Positions 22,885-32,200 of a DNA stretch of 61,731 nucleotides are shown here, piece after piece. Made by a program: the position numbers and the translations under genes. The stretch spans positions 1 to 61,731 of the forward strand of contig JBNGIO010006236.1 in assembly GCA_049999805.1 (NCBI GenBank). Direction: 5' to 3'. The notes beneath the pieces are model-generated. The model worked only from the letters and a program-made list of their open reading frames with translations. It was not told where the DNA came from and ran no database searches. The stretch's first letter is position 1; every line of letters starts with the position of its first letter. The DNA comes from Folioceros fuciformis. Lineage: Eukaryota; Anthocerotophyta; Anthocerotopsida; Anthocerotales.

Positions 22885-23844
22885 TCAAGATCTCTCACTC
22901 CTCGGTGTTGCCCACTCCACTCGCAAAATGAGGTTGTCATAACCATAACCATCGAGTTTGTTAATTGCTCGGACGGCATCATCCCTGCACTCAGGAATGT
23001 GAAACACGTCAAGGATGAACCCGCACACGACTTCCAACCACCGCACAAAAGCAAGTTGCAACTCAAACGCATACCTGTTGACAAAGTTGATGAAGGCAAA
23101 CCCTCTGCTTAGACCTGTATCACGATCAAAAGCAACATAGATGCGCGAAATAGGCCCAAAAGGCCGGAACAGCTCTTGCAGATCTTGCTCTCTGGTGTCC
23201 TCTGAAAGATTAGTAACCCTGATGGAGTTGTCATCCCTCCCTCTCCTCATACTTTCTCCCTCGTTCTTGGTACCAGCCCTCATGCTCGGAGGTACGTAAG
23301 AGCCCTTGCCACCACTGGCAAGGCTTGGTGTTGAAAACGCCCCCAAATCATCATCTCCAGGAGGCTTATCTGCCAAACTGAGACCTCTGGTAGTTACAAA
23401 CTCTTTGAAGGGACACTTGGAGGTCCAGTGGTCGCCCTTCTTCCCGCAAGTCCTGCAAACAATAAGAGACGCGTTCCCTAGAGTGGCAAGATCCCCAGAC
23501 TTCTCTTCCTGCTTTGAGGAACCGGCCGGCCTTGTCCGCTCCAGAAAAATCTCCTCCGTGGACACCACCGTGAGGTTGTCTGATGCATTTTGTCCCACAG
23601 CATCCCCAAACTTCTTCAGCTGGCGGCGCCGTATTACCGCAGGAGTCAGCTTCTTCACCTGCTTCTTCACTCGCACCGTTTTGGTGACCTTGACGCGCAT
23701 CCCGTCATCGTTTTTCCGCCACTCCGTGATCACCTTAATACCCTTCTCGTCAGGCCCGACCACCTGCATCGGAGGCAGCACTCCGTCAATTCCATCGTCC
23801 TCGTCCGCAGCATCTCCCCACTTGAAATCCTTCCGATTCCCCAT
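22885..23844 (-). CDS. EIF3G: Translation initiation factor eIF3 subunit G
   Basis: RNA-binding subunit of the eIF3 complex, acting in scanning on the 40S ribosome. Start ATG at 23844 (MGNRKDFKWGD). The N-terminal eIF3g domain contains IKVITEWRKNDDG and TKTVRVKKQVKKLTPAVIRR. A CCHC-like knuckle, CRTCGKKGDHWTSKC, lies at about residues 131-145. The C-terminal RRM has NSIRVTNLSED (RNP2) and SRGFAFINFV (RNP1). The frame is open for 319 codons, but residues after FINFVNR are interrupted by 30 codons flanked by GT and AG (22985-23074). Removing them restores RDDAVRAINKLDG, as in the family, so this is a 90-bp intron without stop codons. The mature protein would be 289 residues, ending WATPRSERS. 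Confidence 0.93.
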   Translation of the reverse strand: MGNRKDFKWGDAADEDDGIDGVLPPMQVVGPDEKGIKVITEWRKNDDGMRVKVTKTVRVKKQVKKLTPAVIRRRQLKKFGDAVGQNASDNLTVVSTEEIFLERTRPAGSSKQEEKSGDLATLGNASLIVCRTCGKKGDHWTSKCPFKEFVTTRGLSLADKPPGDDDLGAFSTPSLASGGKGSYVPPSMRAGTKNEGESMRRGRDDNSIRVTNLSEDTREQDLQELFRPFGPISRIYVAFDRDTGLSRGFAFINFVNRYAFELQLAFVRWLEVVCGFILDVFHIPECRDDAVRAINKLDGYGYDNLILRVEWATPRSERS

Positions 23845-24091
23845 ATTTCGTCAACCGCAGAGCAACAATTAGCCAGCTATCAGCGTAGCGCACACACAAC
23901 AGCAAGCGGAGCTGGCTCAGCGGGAAGAATTCGGACGTGCCCTTGCAGATTAGGGTTGACCTGATGTGGAAACGTACCAATATACCTACTGCATTTGGCT
24001 TAGGGGTTTGGAAGTCTGTCAGCTACGAGATCACAATTAGGGTTTTGCTTGTTTGCCCAATTTTACGCAGAGCTTCTTGAGCGACGGTGTC
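23845..24091. promoter_or_regulatory. Divergent promoter shared by eIF3g and eIF3f
   Basis: 247 bp separate the two start codons. The interval contains two telo-box-type elements on the + strand, TTAGGGTTG near 23949 and TAGGGTTTT at 24038-24045. These sites are typical of plant genes for translation components. Shared control of the two eIF3 subunits is inference. Confidence 0.6.
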
Positions 24092-24949
24092 ATGGCGTCG
24101 CAAAACGCGGTGTTGCACTTGCCCTCTGGGCCGACAGGTGTGGTTGCCAAGCTGCATCCTACAGTTCTCTTCAACATATGCGACTCTTACATCAGGCGCA
24201 ATGATCAGCAGGAGAGGGTTATCGGTACTTTGCTGGGCAGTGTGTCTGGGGATGGAGTGGTGGAGATTCGCAACTCGTACGCGGTACCGCACAACGAATC
24301 CCTTGATCAGGTGGCTGTGGACATCGATTACCACCGCACCATGTTTGACCTACATCAAAGGGTGAATACGAAGGAGGTCATCGTCGGCTGGTACTCCACT
24401 GGATATGGTGTGTCTAGCAGCGATGCCCTCATCCATGACTTCTACGCCAGGGAGGCGCCTCCCAACCCCGTCCATTTGACAGTGGACACGACCTTCTCTG
24501 ATGAGAAGGCAAACATCAAGGCTTATGTCTCCACATCCCTGACTCTTGGAGATCGGCCATTAGCCGCACAGTTTCATGAGATCCAGCTTGACTTGAGGAT
24601 GCTGGAAGCGGAACGGGTTGGTTTTGACGTGTTGAAGAAGACAATGGTTGACAAGCTACCCAATGATTTGGAAGGGCTGGAAGCTTCAATGGAGAGGCTG
24701 AAAGGAATGATCGACACTGTCCTGGCATATGTTGACAGTGTTGTGGAAGGAAGGGTACCTGCGGACAACACGATCGGGAGGTATCTTGCTGACACTCTTT
24801 CCTCTGTTCCAAGGATTGGATCAGATGCTTTTGACAAGCTGTTCAACGAGAGCATCCAGGACTTGCTTCTAGTACTGTACTTGGCGAATTTAACGAATAC
24901 ACAACTAACTCTTGCGGAGACACTCAATACTGCTGCTCAGACAATTTAG
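24092..24949 (+). CDS. EIF3F: Translation initiation factor eIF3 subunit F, intronless
   Basis: MPN-domain scaffold subunit of eIF3. Start chosen at ATG 24092 (MASQNAVLHLPS); upstream in-frame codons are non-ATG. The 285-residue frame has no intron. MPN domain at about residues 20-155: VLFNICDSYIRRN, VIGTLLGSVSGDGVVEIRNS, VDIDYHRTMFDLHQRVN and VIVGWYSTGYGVSSSDALIH. The JAMM zinc-protease histidines are absent (GWYSTG where active enzymes have an HxH motif), as expected for eIF3f. The C-terminal MIF4/PCI-like helical tail ends in LTLAETLNTAAQTI. Confidence 0.95.
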   Translation: MASQNAVLHLPSGPTGVVAKLHPTVLFNICDSYIRRNDQQERVIGTLLGSVSGDGVVEIRNSYAVPHNESLDQVAVDIDYHRTMFDLHQRVNTKEVIVGWYSTGYGVSSSDALIHDFYAREAPPNPVHLTVDTTFSDEKANIKAYVSTSLTLGDRPLAAQFHEIQLDLRMLEAERVGFDVLKKTMVDKLPNDLEGLEASMERLKGMIDTVLAYVDSVVEGRVPADNTIGRYLADTLSSVPRIGSDAFDKLFNESIQDLLLVLYLANLTNTQLTLAETLNTAAQTI

Positions 24950-25927
24950 GCCAGGCTAGAGTTTCTCACGGCAGGGAACTGATGGGGCGATGGTTTGAGG
25001 GCATTTGTCGGCAGCAATGTGGTTGCTTTAGTTTAGTTCAGACCGGGTCAAGAGAATCCTGTTAAAATTTTGTTGTGTACCATTCCGTTTGAATATGAGT
25101 ACTTCGATCACAGTTTGTGTGGCTTTGTGGATGGAGGATGCATCTTCTTGGATTCAGGTGATCGCTTTATACTACCTCCACCGATGAGTGCCAATTGAAC
25201 CATGCCTAGCGGTATATTGAAATGCTCTGGCTATGCCTAGAACTCTGTTGCAAGGTTGAAGGGTGAACTTTTTGTGTTTCTTCTAGCCAGGGCACATGCT
25301 TTCGTTGTGGCTGTGGAAACGTTTCCCTGAAGCGTGGTAGCAGGGGCGAGTGTACCAGGCAATTTTAAGCTTCTGATCAAGCCCAAGGAGGTTACGTCCT
25401 TTGTTTACGGTGCAAGGAAGCCAGCCTCGTCACGCGTGATGATTTGGTTTGTATGATCCGGTTGTAACTAACAGTGCGAATTTGTCTCGAGTTTACTCAA
25501 TTCTTTGCAGGTTTGCTACTACCCGGTGGCGATAAACAAGTTCATGTCACGTGTTCCCTTTATTGCCGCGATAAAGTAGAAACACTTACAACCCATGGGT
25601 TGGGGACAGCTATGCCACAACACGTCCAACAACCTCGGGTTCGGAACAGTTATGCCACTTAGCCTTCTAGAACTAGAGCACGAGCCTGGGGACCGATGTA
25701 ACAAAATCCTTCAGCTCATGCGGGCTATCTGCCAGCCCTGGTGGAAATAAAAATCTGCCCCTTCCACTCTAACGCCGCCGGCTGGTAACCAACATCATCG
25801 GTGGTTCTTCCCTGCCTCCATTCGGCTCTGGTCAATCAAGCTCAAGCTAACATGCTGTGCTCGCCGGCTATGGAGTCACGACACACAAAAGGAGGCCATC
25901 AGAAAAATGCAACCAATCCCACCTTCA
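24950..25927. other. 3' regions between eIF3f and the LEA_2 gene
   Basis: No gene recognised. A short imperfect repeat, 'acagctatgccac' / 'acagttatgccac', occurs near 25607 and 25647. The stretch is convergent: eIF3f ends to the left and the LEA_2 gene ends to the right. Confidence 0.45.
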
Positions 25928-26833
25928 TCAGTCATCGTCCTTGTCATCAGACTTCCTCAACTTCGTCTCGCCTCCCTCTTTGCCGAACGGCAAATGCATG
26001 GGGCCGAAGGGAGTGTCTGCCTCGAGGCTTCCAAAAAAGTCGTAGCCGGTGCCCCTACCCCTAATGATGTCCCACAAGGCTCCCCCAAAATCCTTTGGCC
26101 GGAAGGAGATGGGAAGATCTAGGTAGGACACACCCTTGGCCCCAATCTTGGTGGACTGGCCCAGCACAGCCTTACCGACTGGCACCCCGGCCAATGTGAG
26201 CTGGTAGTCCAGCTTATTGATCCCGATGTCGAACTTATTCAAGTTCTCCACCTTCAGGTGCAGAGTGGCAGCTGTCTCCTCTAGCGAAAGATGATCCCAC
26301 ACAACCTTCTCGACGTCAACATCCGGCTTCTCCGGGATCGGAAACTCCCCTTCTTTCTCCAAAGGCACCGTGATCTTTCCGAAAACGGGCACATCAGCAA
26401 TGAGATCTATTTTGACCTTGTAAGGGAACACCTCCCCGGGCTCGAAGTCATCGAACGCGTCTACCAGCTCCTTGAAGATCAACTTGAGCGGGATCTTGAT
26501 GGTTTCAGATCCGTGAGCCTTGAGGGTGCCGGCATCTGGAATTTTACCCGACAAAATGTGGTTCTTCCCGCTCTCAATGCTGTAATTGATGTCCACCAGT
26601 GGTATGGGCAGAGGGTTTGGATTCTTGATGAGCAGCTCAATAATAACATCAGCCTCCTTCAAACTGATGGCCGGCAGGTGAAACCCTGCGACGTGCGCAG
26701 TTGGCTTCCCGAATCCGATGGCCTCCTCGATCTTCTCCCCGATGTCGTGAACGAACTCTTTCACCTTCTCCACAAACGTCTGTCCCTCGCTATCGGTCGC
26801 CTCCTTGGTCGCAGCCTTAGCCTCGTCCGCCAT
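25928..26833 (-). CDS. Two-domain LEA_2 (WHy) desiccation protein
   Basis: Late-embryogenesis-abundant protein of the LEA_2 family, soluble and linked to water-stress tolerance. ATG at 26833 (MADEAKAATKEATD) is used; the frame extends seven codons upstream to a GTG. About 301 residues, intronless. After a charged amphipathic N-terminus (FVEKVKEFVHDIGEKIEEAI) come two WHy/LEA_2 repeats. The first begins HVAGFHLPAISLKEADVIIE (with NPNPLPIPLVDINYSIESG). The second begins VVWDHLSLEETAATLHLKVE (with NKFDIGINKLDYQLTLAGVP). The end is acidic and Lys-rich. Length and the two-domain layout match the longer plant LEA14-like proteins rather than the roughly 150-residue single-domain LEA14. Confidence 0.9.
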   Translation of the reverse strand: MADEAKAATKEATDSEGQTFVEKVKEFVHDIGEKIEEAIGFGKPTAHVAGFHLPAISLKEADVIIELLIKNPNPLPIPLVDINYSIESGKNHILSGKIPDAGTLKAHGSETIKIPLKLIFKELVDAFDDFEPGEVFPYKVKIDLIADVPVFGKITVPLEKEGEFPIPEKPDVDVEKVVWDHLSLEETAATLHLKVENLNKFDIGINKLDYQLTLAGVPVGKAVLGQSTKIGAKGVSYLDLPISFRPKDFGGALWDIIRGRGTGYDFFGSLEADTPFGPMHLPFGKEGGETKLRKSDDKDDD

Positions 26834-27503
26834 TGGAGCCTCTTCGAATGACACTCAGCGACACAGTCTCAGCCAGCCGAGCGGCAGGACTCCAGATACA
26901 TACATCTGTGAGAACAGACCCCGGACGTAGCTGTTTAAGCCCTAAGTGCAAGCGCGTGCGCCGAGACGTGCCGAGCGGCCATGTTGCCAGGTACAGGTGT
27001 GCTAAGTACGAACGGAGAACCAAATGTCGAAGAATAGCAGCTCCGTGCAATGAACGTACTGCCAACTTGTGCTCTGGCATCGAGGAGTAATAACTCATTT
27101 ACTTGGGGAGACAACATGCAAAAACTTCTCGGGAAGGGCGCAAACATTATTGGCTTTCATTAGGGAGCTGAAAAACCTAGGAGAGACCCAAGGCTATCAT
27201 GGAAGACGATATCGGCAGGATATCGATTAGCGAGACCATATGTCATGCTGGATCAAAGAAATAATACTAATACACAAAGGTGCCGTACAAGAAATCCACA
27301 ACTCTTAGACCTCTCTACCGGCATTCGTTATCTATAGTACATGCTGAAACTCACTGAAAGGGAGAGGATCACGTCATGTCCACTCTCGGAATCCTGTAAG
27401 GTAACCACTCCAAGTTGAACGACCTGGCATTTGGATTCAAGACCACACGCAAATTCCGTGTGCTTGGTTTCAATAGTGAGCAACCTCCACCAAGCTTCCA
27501 CCG
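26834..27503. other. Intergenic, LEA_2 promoter side
   Basis: No gene recognised. It should contain the LEA_2 promoter and the 3' untranslated region of the TPR gene. An ACGTG core occurs near 26968, but no textbook abscisic-acid response element is clear. Confidence 0.4.
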
Positions 27504-28465
27504 TTATTGCAGTTTCACAACTGTCCGCAACCGATACTGATACTGGGGTTGAGAATCGTCTTCCTCCTCTTCATCGCTCAAATCATCTCCAACACTTCCC
27601 CACCGAGAGTAGTCAACCCCGGAGTGACCCTTGGGTTTTGCAATGGCTCCCCATCCTTTCGCTTCCTCAGCTGGCGGCTCTTCTGGCTGAGGAGGTAGAG
27701 TTGTGGTAGGGGAAGATGATCCTAGAGCCCTGCTGTTAGGTGAATCCGGGGGAGACACATCCTCCACTTCCGAAGGAGCTTCACTATCGGCCTCCGGAAT
27801 TGTCGTAAGACACTGTGCACACACGAAACGTCACTTGTTACTGAGACCCTGGACGGCGTCGTCTCCAAAAGCTTATGCGAAGGAATTAAGAAGCGTACGG
27901 GCCGGGGACATGGTGAAAGCATACCAGTTGAGTCCTAAGGCGCGCTTGAAGATTACGGTACGCATCTGAGGAAGGGTTGATCTCAATCAGCCTGTTGACA
28001 TCAAACAAGGCAGACTGGTAATCCTTCAGCGCAACAAGCGTCTGCGCTCTGAGCATCAAGGCGCCTGCATGCTTGGGGTCCAGCTCCAGCACAGCCGAGC
28101 ATTCTTCAGCTGCCTGCGCCGCGAGGGAACCTCAAATCAAACATAGACCGAGACAAGAAAAGAGACACGATGAGCATCCTCCTCCCTCCCTGCAGCTCAG
28201 GGGAACACAATCACTCCAAAACTCGCAACGCGCGGCGGAAATCCCGATCCAGCAAGGGTGCAACCCCATAGAAAGCGTGCAGCTGAGCTACCTGCTGAAA
28301 GCTGTGAATCTTAAGGTAGCAGGCAGCGCGGTTGCTGTGGAGAGCAATCCGGTGCGACCGTTGCGTCGCCAAGCCCAGGGCTGTGGAGTAGAGCAGCAGC
28401 GCATCCTCGTAACGTCCCTCCCTGTACTTCTGGTGCGCAGCCTCCGTGCGCGATAGTGCGCTCAT
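27504..28465 (-). CDS. TPR-domain protein with acidic tail, three exons
   Basis: Small tetratricopeptide-repeat protein of about 225 residues. Exon 1 (28465 to 28291) encodes TPR units starting MSALSRTEAAHQKYREGRYE with HSNRAACYLKI. Exon 2 (~28120-27930) continues with LELDPKHAGALMLRAQTLVA and ALFDVNRLIEINPSS. Exon 3 (from ~27815) is a disordered Ser/Pro/Glu-rich region with WGAIAKPKGHSGVDYSRWGS, then an acidic cluster, ending in QPQYQYRLRTVVKLQ. TPR proteins of this kind often dock onto Hsp70 or Hsp90 C-termini. The characteristic PKGHSGxDYSRW motif recurs, to my recollection, in plant homologues of unknown function. No membrane segment or targeting signal is seen. Confidence 0.8.
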
Positions 28466-29251
28466 CCTGCGGGCTCAAAATGGGAGCAGAGCCGCTCCCC
28501 TCCACAGCCCTGTCCAAAGCCACTCCCTCGGCGGGTGTGCGCGTGAAGTGGAGGCGAGGGGAGTCCGTGCGAGAAGCCGCAGCCAGGAGGTAGTGGCGGT
28601 GCCAAAAGCTTGGCACGTCTCGCTCGTTCCACTCACCGGTCTGCCGAAAACTACCCACGGTCGTCATGCGCTGTGCACATGCCGTGTGGAGCAGCTGGGT
28701 CCGGGCCTCGGGCCCGGTGAAACAAAATTCGGCGCTAATTCGGGCATTTTTGTCCTGGCTTACGTTCGAAATTTGAACTTCACTGTGTCGGTTCAAACCG
28801 GTGACAATAATTTTTCAATGGATACTTAGGGCGGCAGCGAGCCGCACGAGGCCCGACAGGCACATGGCTAAGTTTGAAGAGCCTGTGACGTTGAGGAGGC
28901 CACGGTGCCCAGCGTCTTTAAATCCCTCTCAGCGAGTGCAATATCGTCATCATAATCTTAGGAAGTCCAGTTGCTTTCCTTCCCCTTCTCCCCAGTCTTA
29001 TCTCCATCCCTAAAGTTCACCCCACCCGAGTGCGTCCCGGGAACCCGGGATAGTACCGCCCGGAACACCAATCCGGACGGGGCATGAGATGTGCGCCACC
29101 TTGGACTCCGCCTCCAGCTGCGCTGAACCGGAGCCGAAAAGCATGTGGCTCCCACCCACTTTCCCTACAGTGCCGTCGCGGTGGATCGCACTGGGGTATG
29201 AGGCAAACCCCACTAAAACGTAGCTTCCTTTGGAGAAGACATGACAGCAGC
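28466..29251. other. Intergenic between TPR gene and RTEL1 3' end
   Basis: No gene recognised. GC-rich near the TPR promoter, mixed elsewhere. Confidence 0.4.
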
Positions 29252-32200
29252 TTACTCGTCTTGGGTGGTTTTAGCATCAGTTCTGTGCGAGGAGGAGGCC
29301 TTCCGACTGCCTAGAGGCAGCGACGCTTGAGCAAACTTGGGTGGCCGCTTCACGCCCCTCTTGCCGCAATTATCTGTGGGCGGCCCGGGAACACCTCCTG
29401 AGCAATTCTTAGCTCATGAGAACATGGGGAATCCGCACCGTCAAAGGACCGAATAGTGGAAACCCGTACCTGTTTGATTCCGAACCTCCTCTTCTCGAGC
29501 AGCAAGACGCTGTTCATAGAATATACGGTGCTGCGGCGGTACGAACTCGGCAAACCTGGAGTTTTAGTTGGACGAAATTGAACACCGTGTAAGACAGTAA
29601 CCAGCAAAGGATTCCTGGTGAGAAGGAAAATGACGGGTGAGGGGGGGGGGGGGGGTTTGTACCTTTTGAGCAGAAAAATCCGCTCAGGTGCCGAAAATAT
29701 GTTTGCGACCGTGTCGATGACCTTGGTCATGTCCAATGGTTGGCTTTTCAACTTTTTCATGCACGCTAAGAAGCTGTTGAACTCCAAAATGCTCAGCCGG
29801 GCTTTCACCTGGTCAGACAGTTGATGCAATAGTGAATGCGTAATTTACACTGGTTTGAAAGGCGTACCTCTATCTGATGCTGCACATATTAACGGTACCC
29901 CAAAACAAAGGACGTTCGACCATTGATGGTGGCAGGATCAGAGGAAATTCTCGTCTCAGCGTACCTCTTTCAAAAACTCTCCGGCAACTTTCTCCTTGCC
30001 TTCACTGCTTTTCGATGAGCCTTCCTGTCTTTCAGCTGTCCTAACTGCTTTCTCACTGCTACCTATGGAGCTGTCAGCAACCTGGTTAGCGGTGGTGGCA
30101 AGGTTGATGGCATGCCTTTCTAATCCCCACGGTTTGTCCGATGGGGGAGCCTTTGAACCCGTGTTCTTGACCTGGGCACTTTTTGTTGTGTTCACATTAT
30201 TCTTCACACCAATTGCCTGATGTGCTGGGGTGATGGATGCATTGCTCAAGAGCTGAGCTCCAGCCTTTTCGCGAGTGGCTGCAAGCATGGCTGAAAGAGA
30301 GGGGCGTACCGTGGTGGCATTGCCACCTGTCTCAGGACCCTGTGTACGAAGCTGTCCCTACAGCCACACATCAGGTTGCGTCAGGCTCTAACTACCGGTC
30401 GTAACTGTAACGTCTATTGCCAGAGAAGTGCCTGCCTTACCGACACTGTTGTAGTCCTTCGTCCCAAAACTTCACAGCCGGAAGCTCTCGTCTCATATTC
30501 GACAGGCTGGACGTTTCTTTCCTCTGCTGTGCAAGGCTGAAAATGAAAAACAGACTCTTTCTGGAGTTGGTAGTAATACAAGGTTGGAAGGTTGACAAAC
30601 CATGAAGTCTTGTGGGCAATGAAGTCTGAGCCACTTTTTGGATTTCTCCATGATGACTTATTTGGTCGTCCTTCAAGTTCTCTGCAGCAAGTAGGGACAG
30701 AACTTGAGACTCAGGTGCTATGTTCGAATAGGAATCAAAAGAAATCAACGAGCAAACCACGAAGCTGAAAGGACCCAATAGTATCCTTAGTTCAGTGGAG
30801 CACAAACGAAATCAATACTCTTGGGAAGTACGACATCCTCTGATGGATTCCTATCTCTGAAAAATCTTGTAAGAGAGTATGAAGCATCCCCGAATTTCGT
30901 ATAGCACTGCACAGATTTGACGGGGCCACCTGAGAATGAAGACATGGTTGCAATCAAAATTCGTCAGCATGAGCGTCGAGCATACCCTGATATGGGGCCT
31001 GAGCCACAGAGACATCTGACTCTGAGCGCTCCCTTGACCGAACCTGAAATCACCAGGTACCGATCAATCTCAGGTGCTGAAAGTTTGAACAAAAGCACCG
31101 AGCTATTCTTAACAAAGAGACACACAGACCTTTCATCACACAAGATGATTGCACCATAGTCATCTCTGTGGCGGATAACACGTCCCACTGCTTGATTCAC
31201 AGCTCTTGCTGCTTGCTGTACATACCATTCTTCTCCCTTTAAGACCTGCGTCACACACGACTAAAGGTTAGCAGCAACTCAGCTACGCTCGTATTTACGT
31301 TTGCACCCAAAAGTTTGGATGAGGCGTGCTTTTTCCTCTTGACAGCTACCTGTTCTACAGACTGATTCTTAACTGAACAGTAAAGGACGGACCTGCTTTG
31401 ATTTGTTCTGCTGCAGTCGGACTTGCTCATCTAAGTATTCCCGCTTCAACCGCACCTGCTTTTGCAGCCAAAGCGATTCATAAGGACGCAGTGGCTCAGC
31501 AGCATATCCTGTCCATTAGCTGCTCTTGAAAGTGCAGAAGAGTGCTACGCTGGAGTTCATATACGCAAACGAACACACCTTTGGATCTGTCTTCATAGCA
31601 TAAGGGATTCCCGTCACAACTACAGCCCGTCCTGCTCGATCTGCAAAGTCCAACCCCTCACTGACCTGAAAGGTTTTCCAGATCAATAACAATTTTGACT
31701 CTCTGGACTTCATTGAGCTGACAACGAGAATTCTTGTAGTGATTGATGTGCAGCAAATTTCTGTTACAGCATAAGAGAGCAGGTCTGCACCTTCCCACGG
31801 CAGACAGCAAAGAAAATAGCTCCTGTGGAAAAGGTCGCCTTCAATTTCGTAGTGAAGTCCTAGGAGCACACAGACGAAATAGGTTTATTAGCAATCCGAA
31901 ATGCCTCATCTGATTGCTAAACGTTATTGAACGCCAGTACCTCCATAGCCAGATTAAACAGTTCAGACTCCTTAGGTTCTATTACTGGTTGCTTATGCTT
32001 GCATATTCTTTCCCATACAGTAGTCGTGCTTCCTGTAGAAAGAGGGCTCTGCCCTCTTAAACCATACAGCCATCAAGCTCGGAAAACTCAGGTTTCAGAG
32101 AAGTTTGAGAAGGAAAGAAACACAAGGAAAGCTACCTGACTTTGCCATGCTTCAATGCAGGCATTGAGAAGGTAGTAGGATGGGAAGAACACGAGAACAC

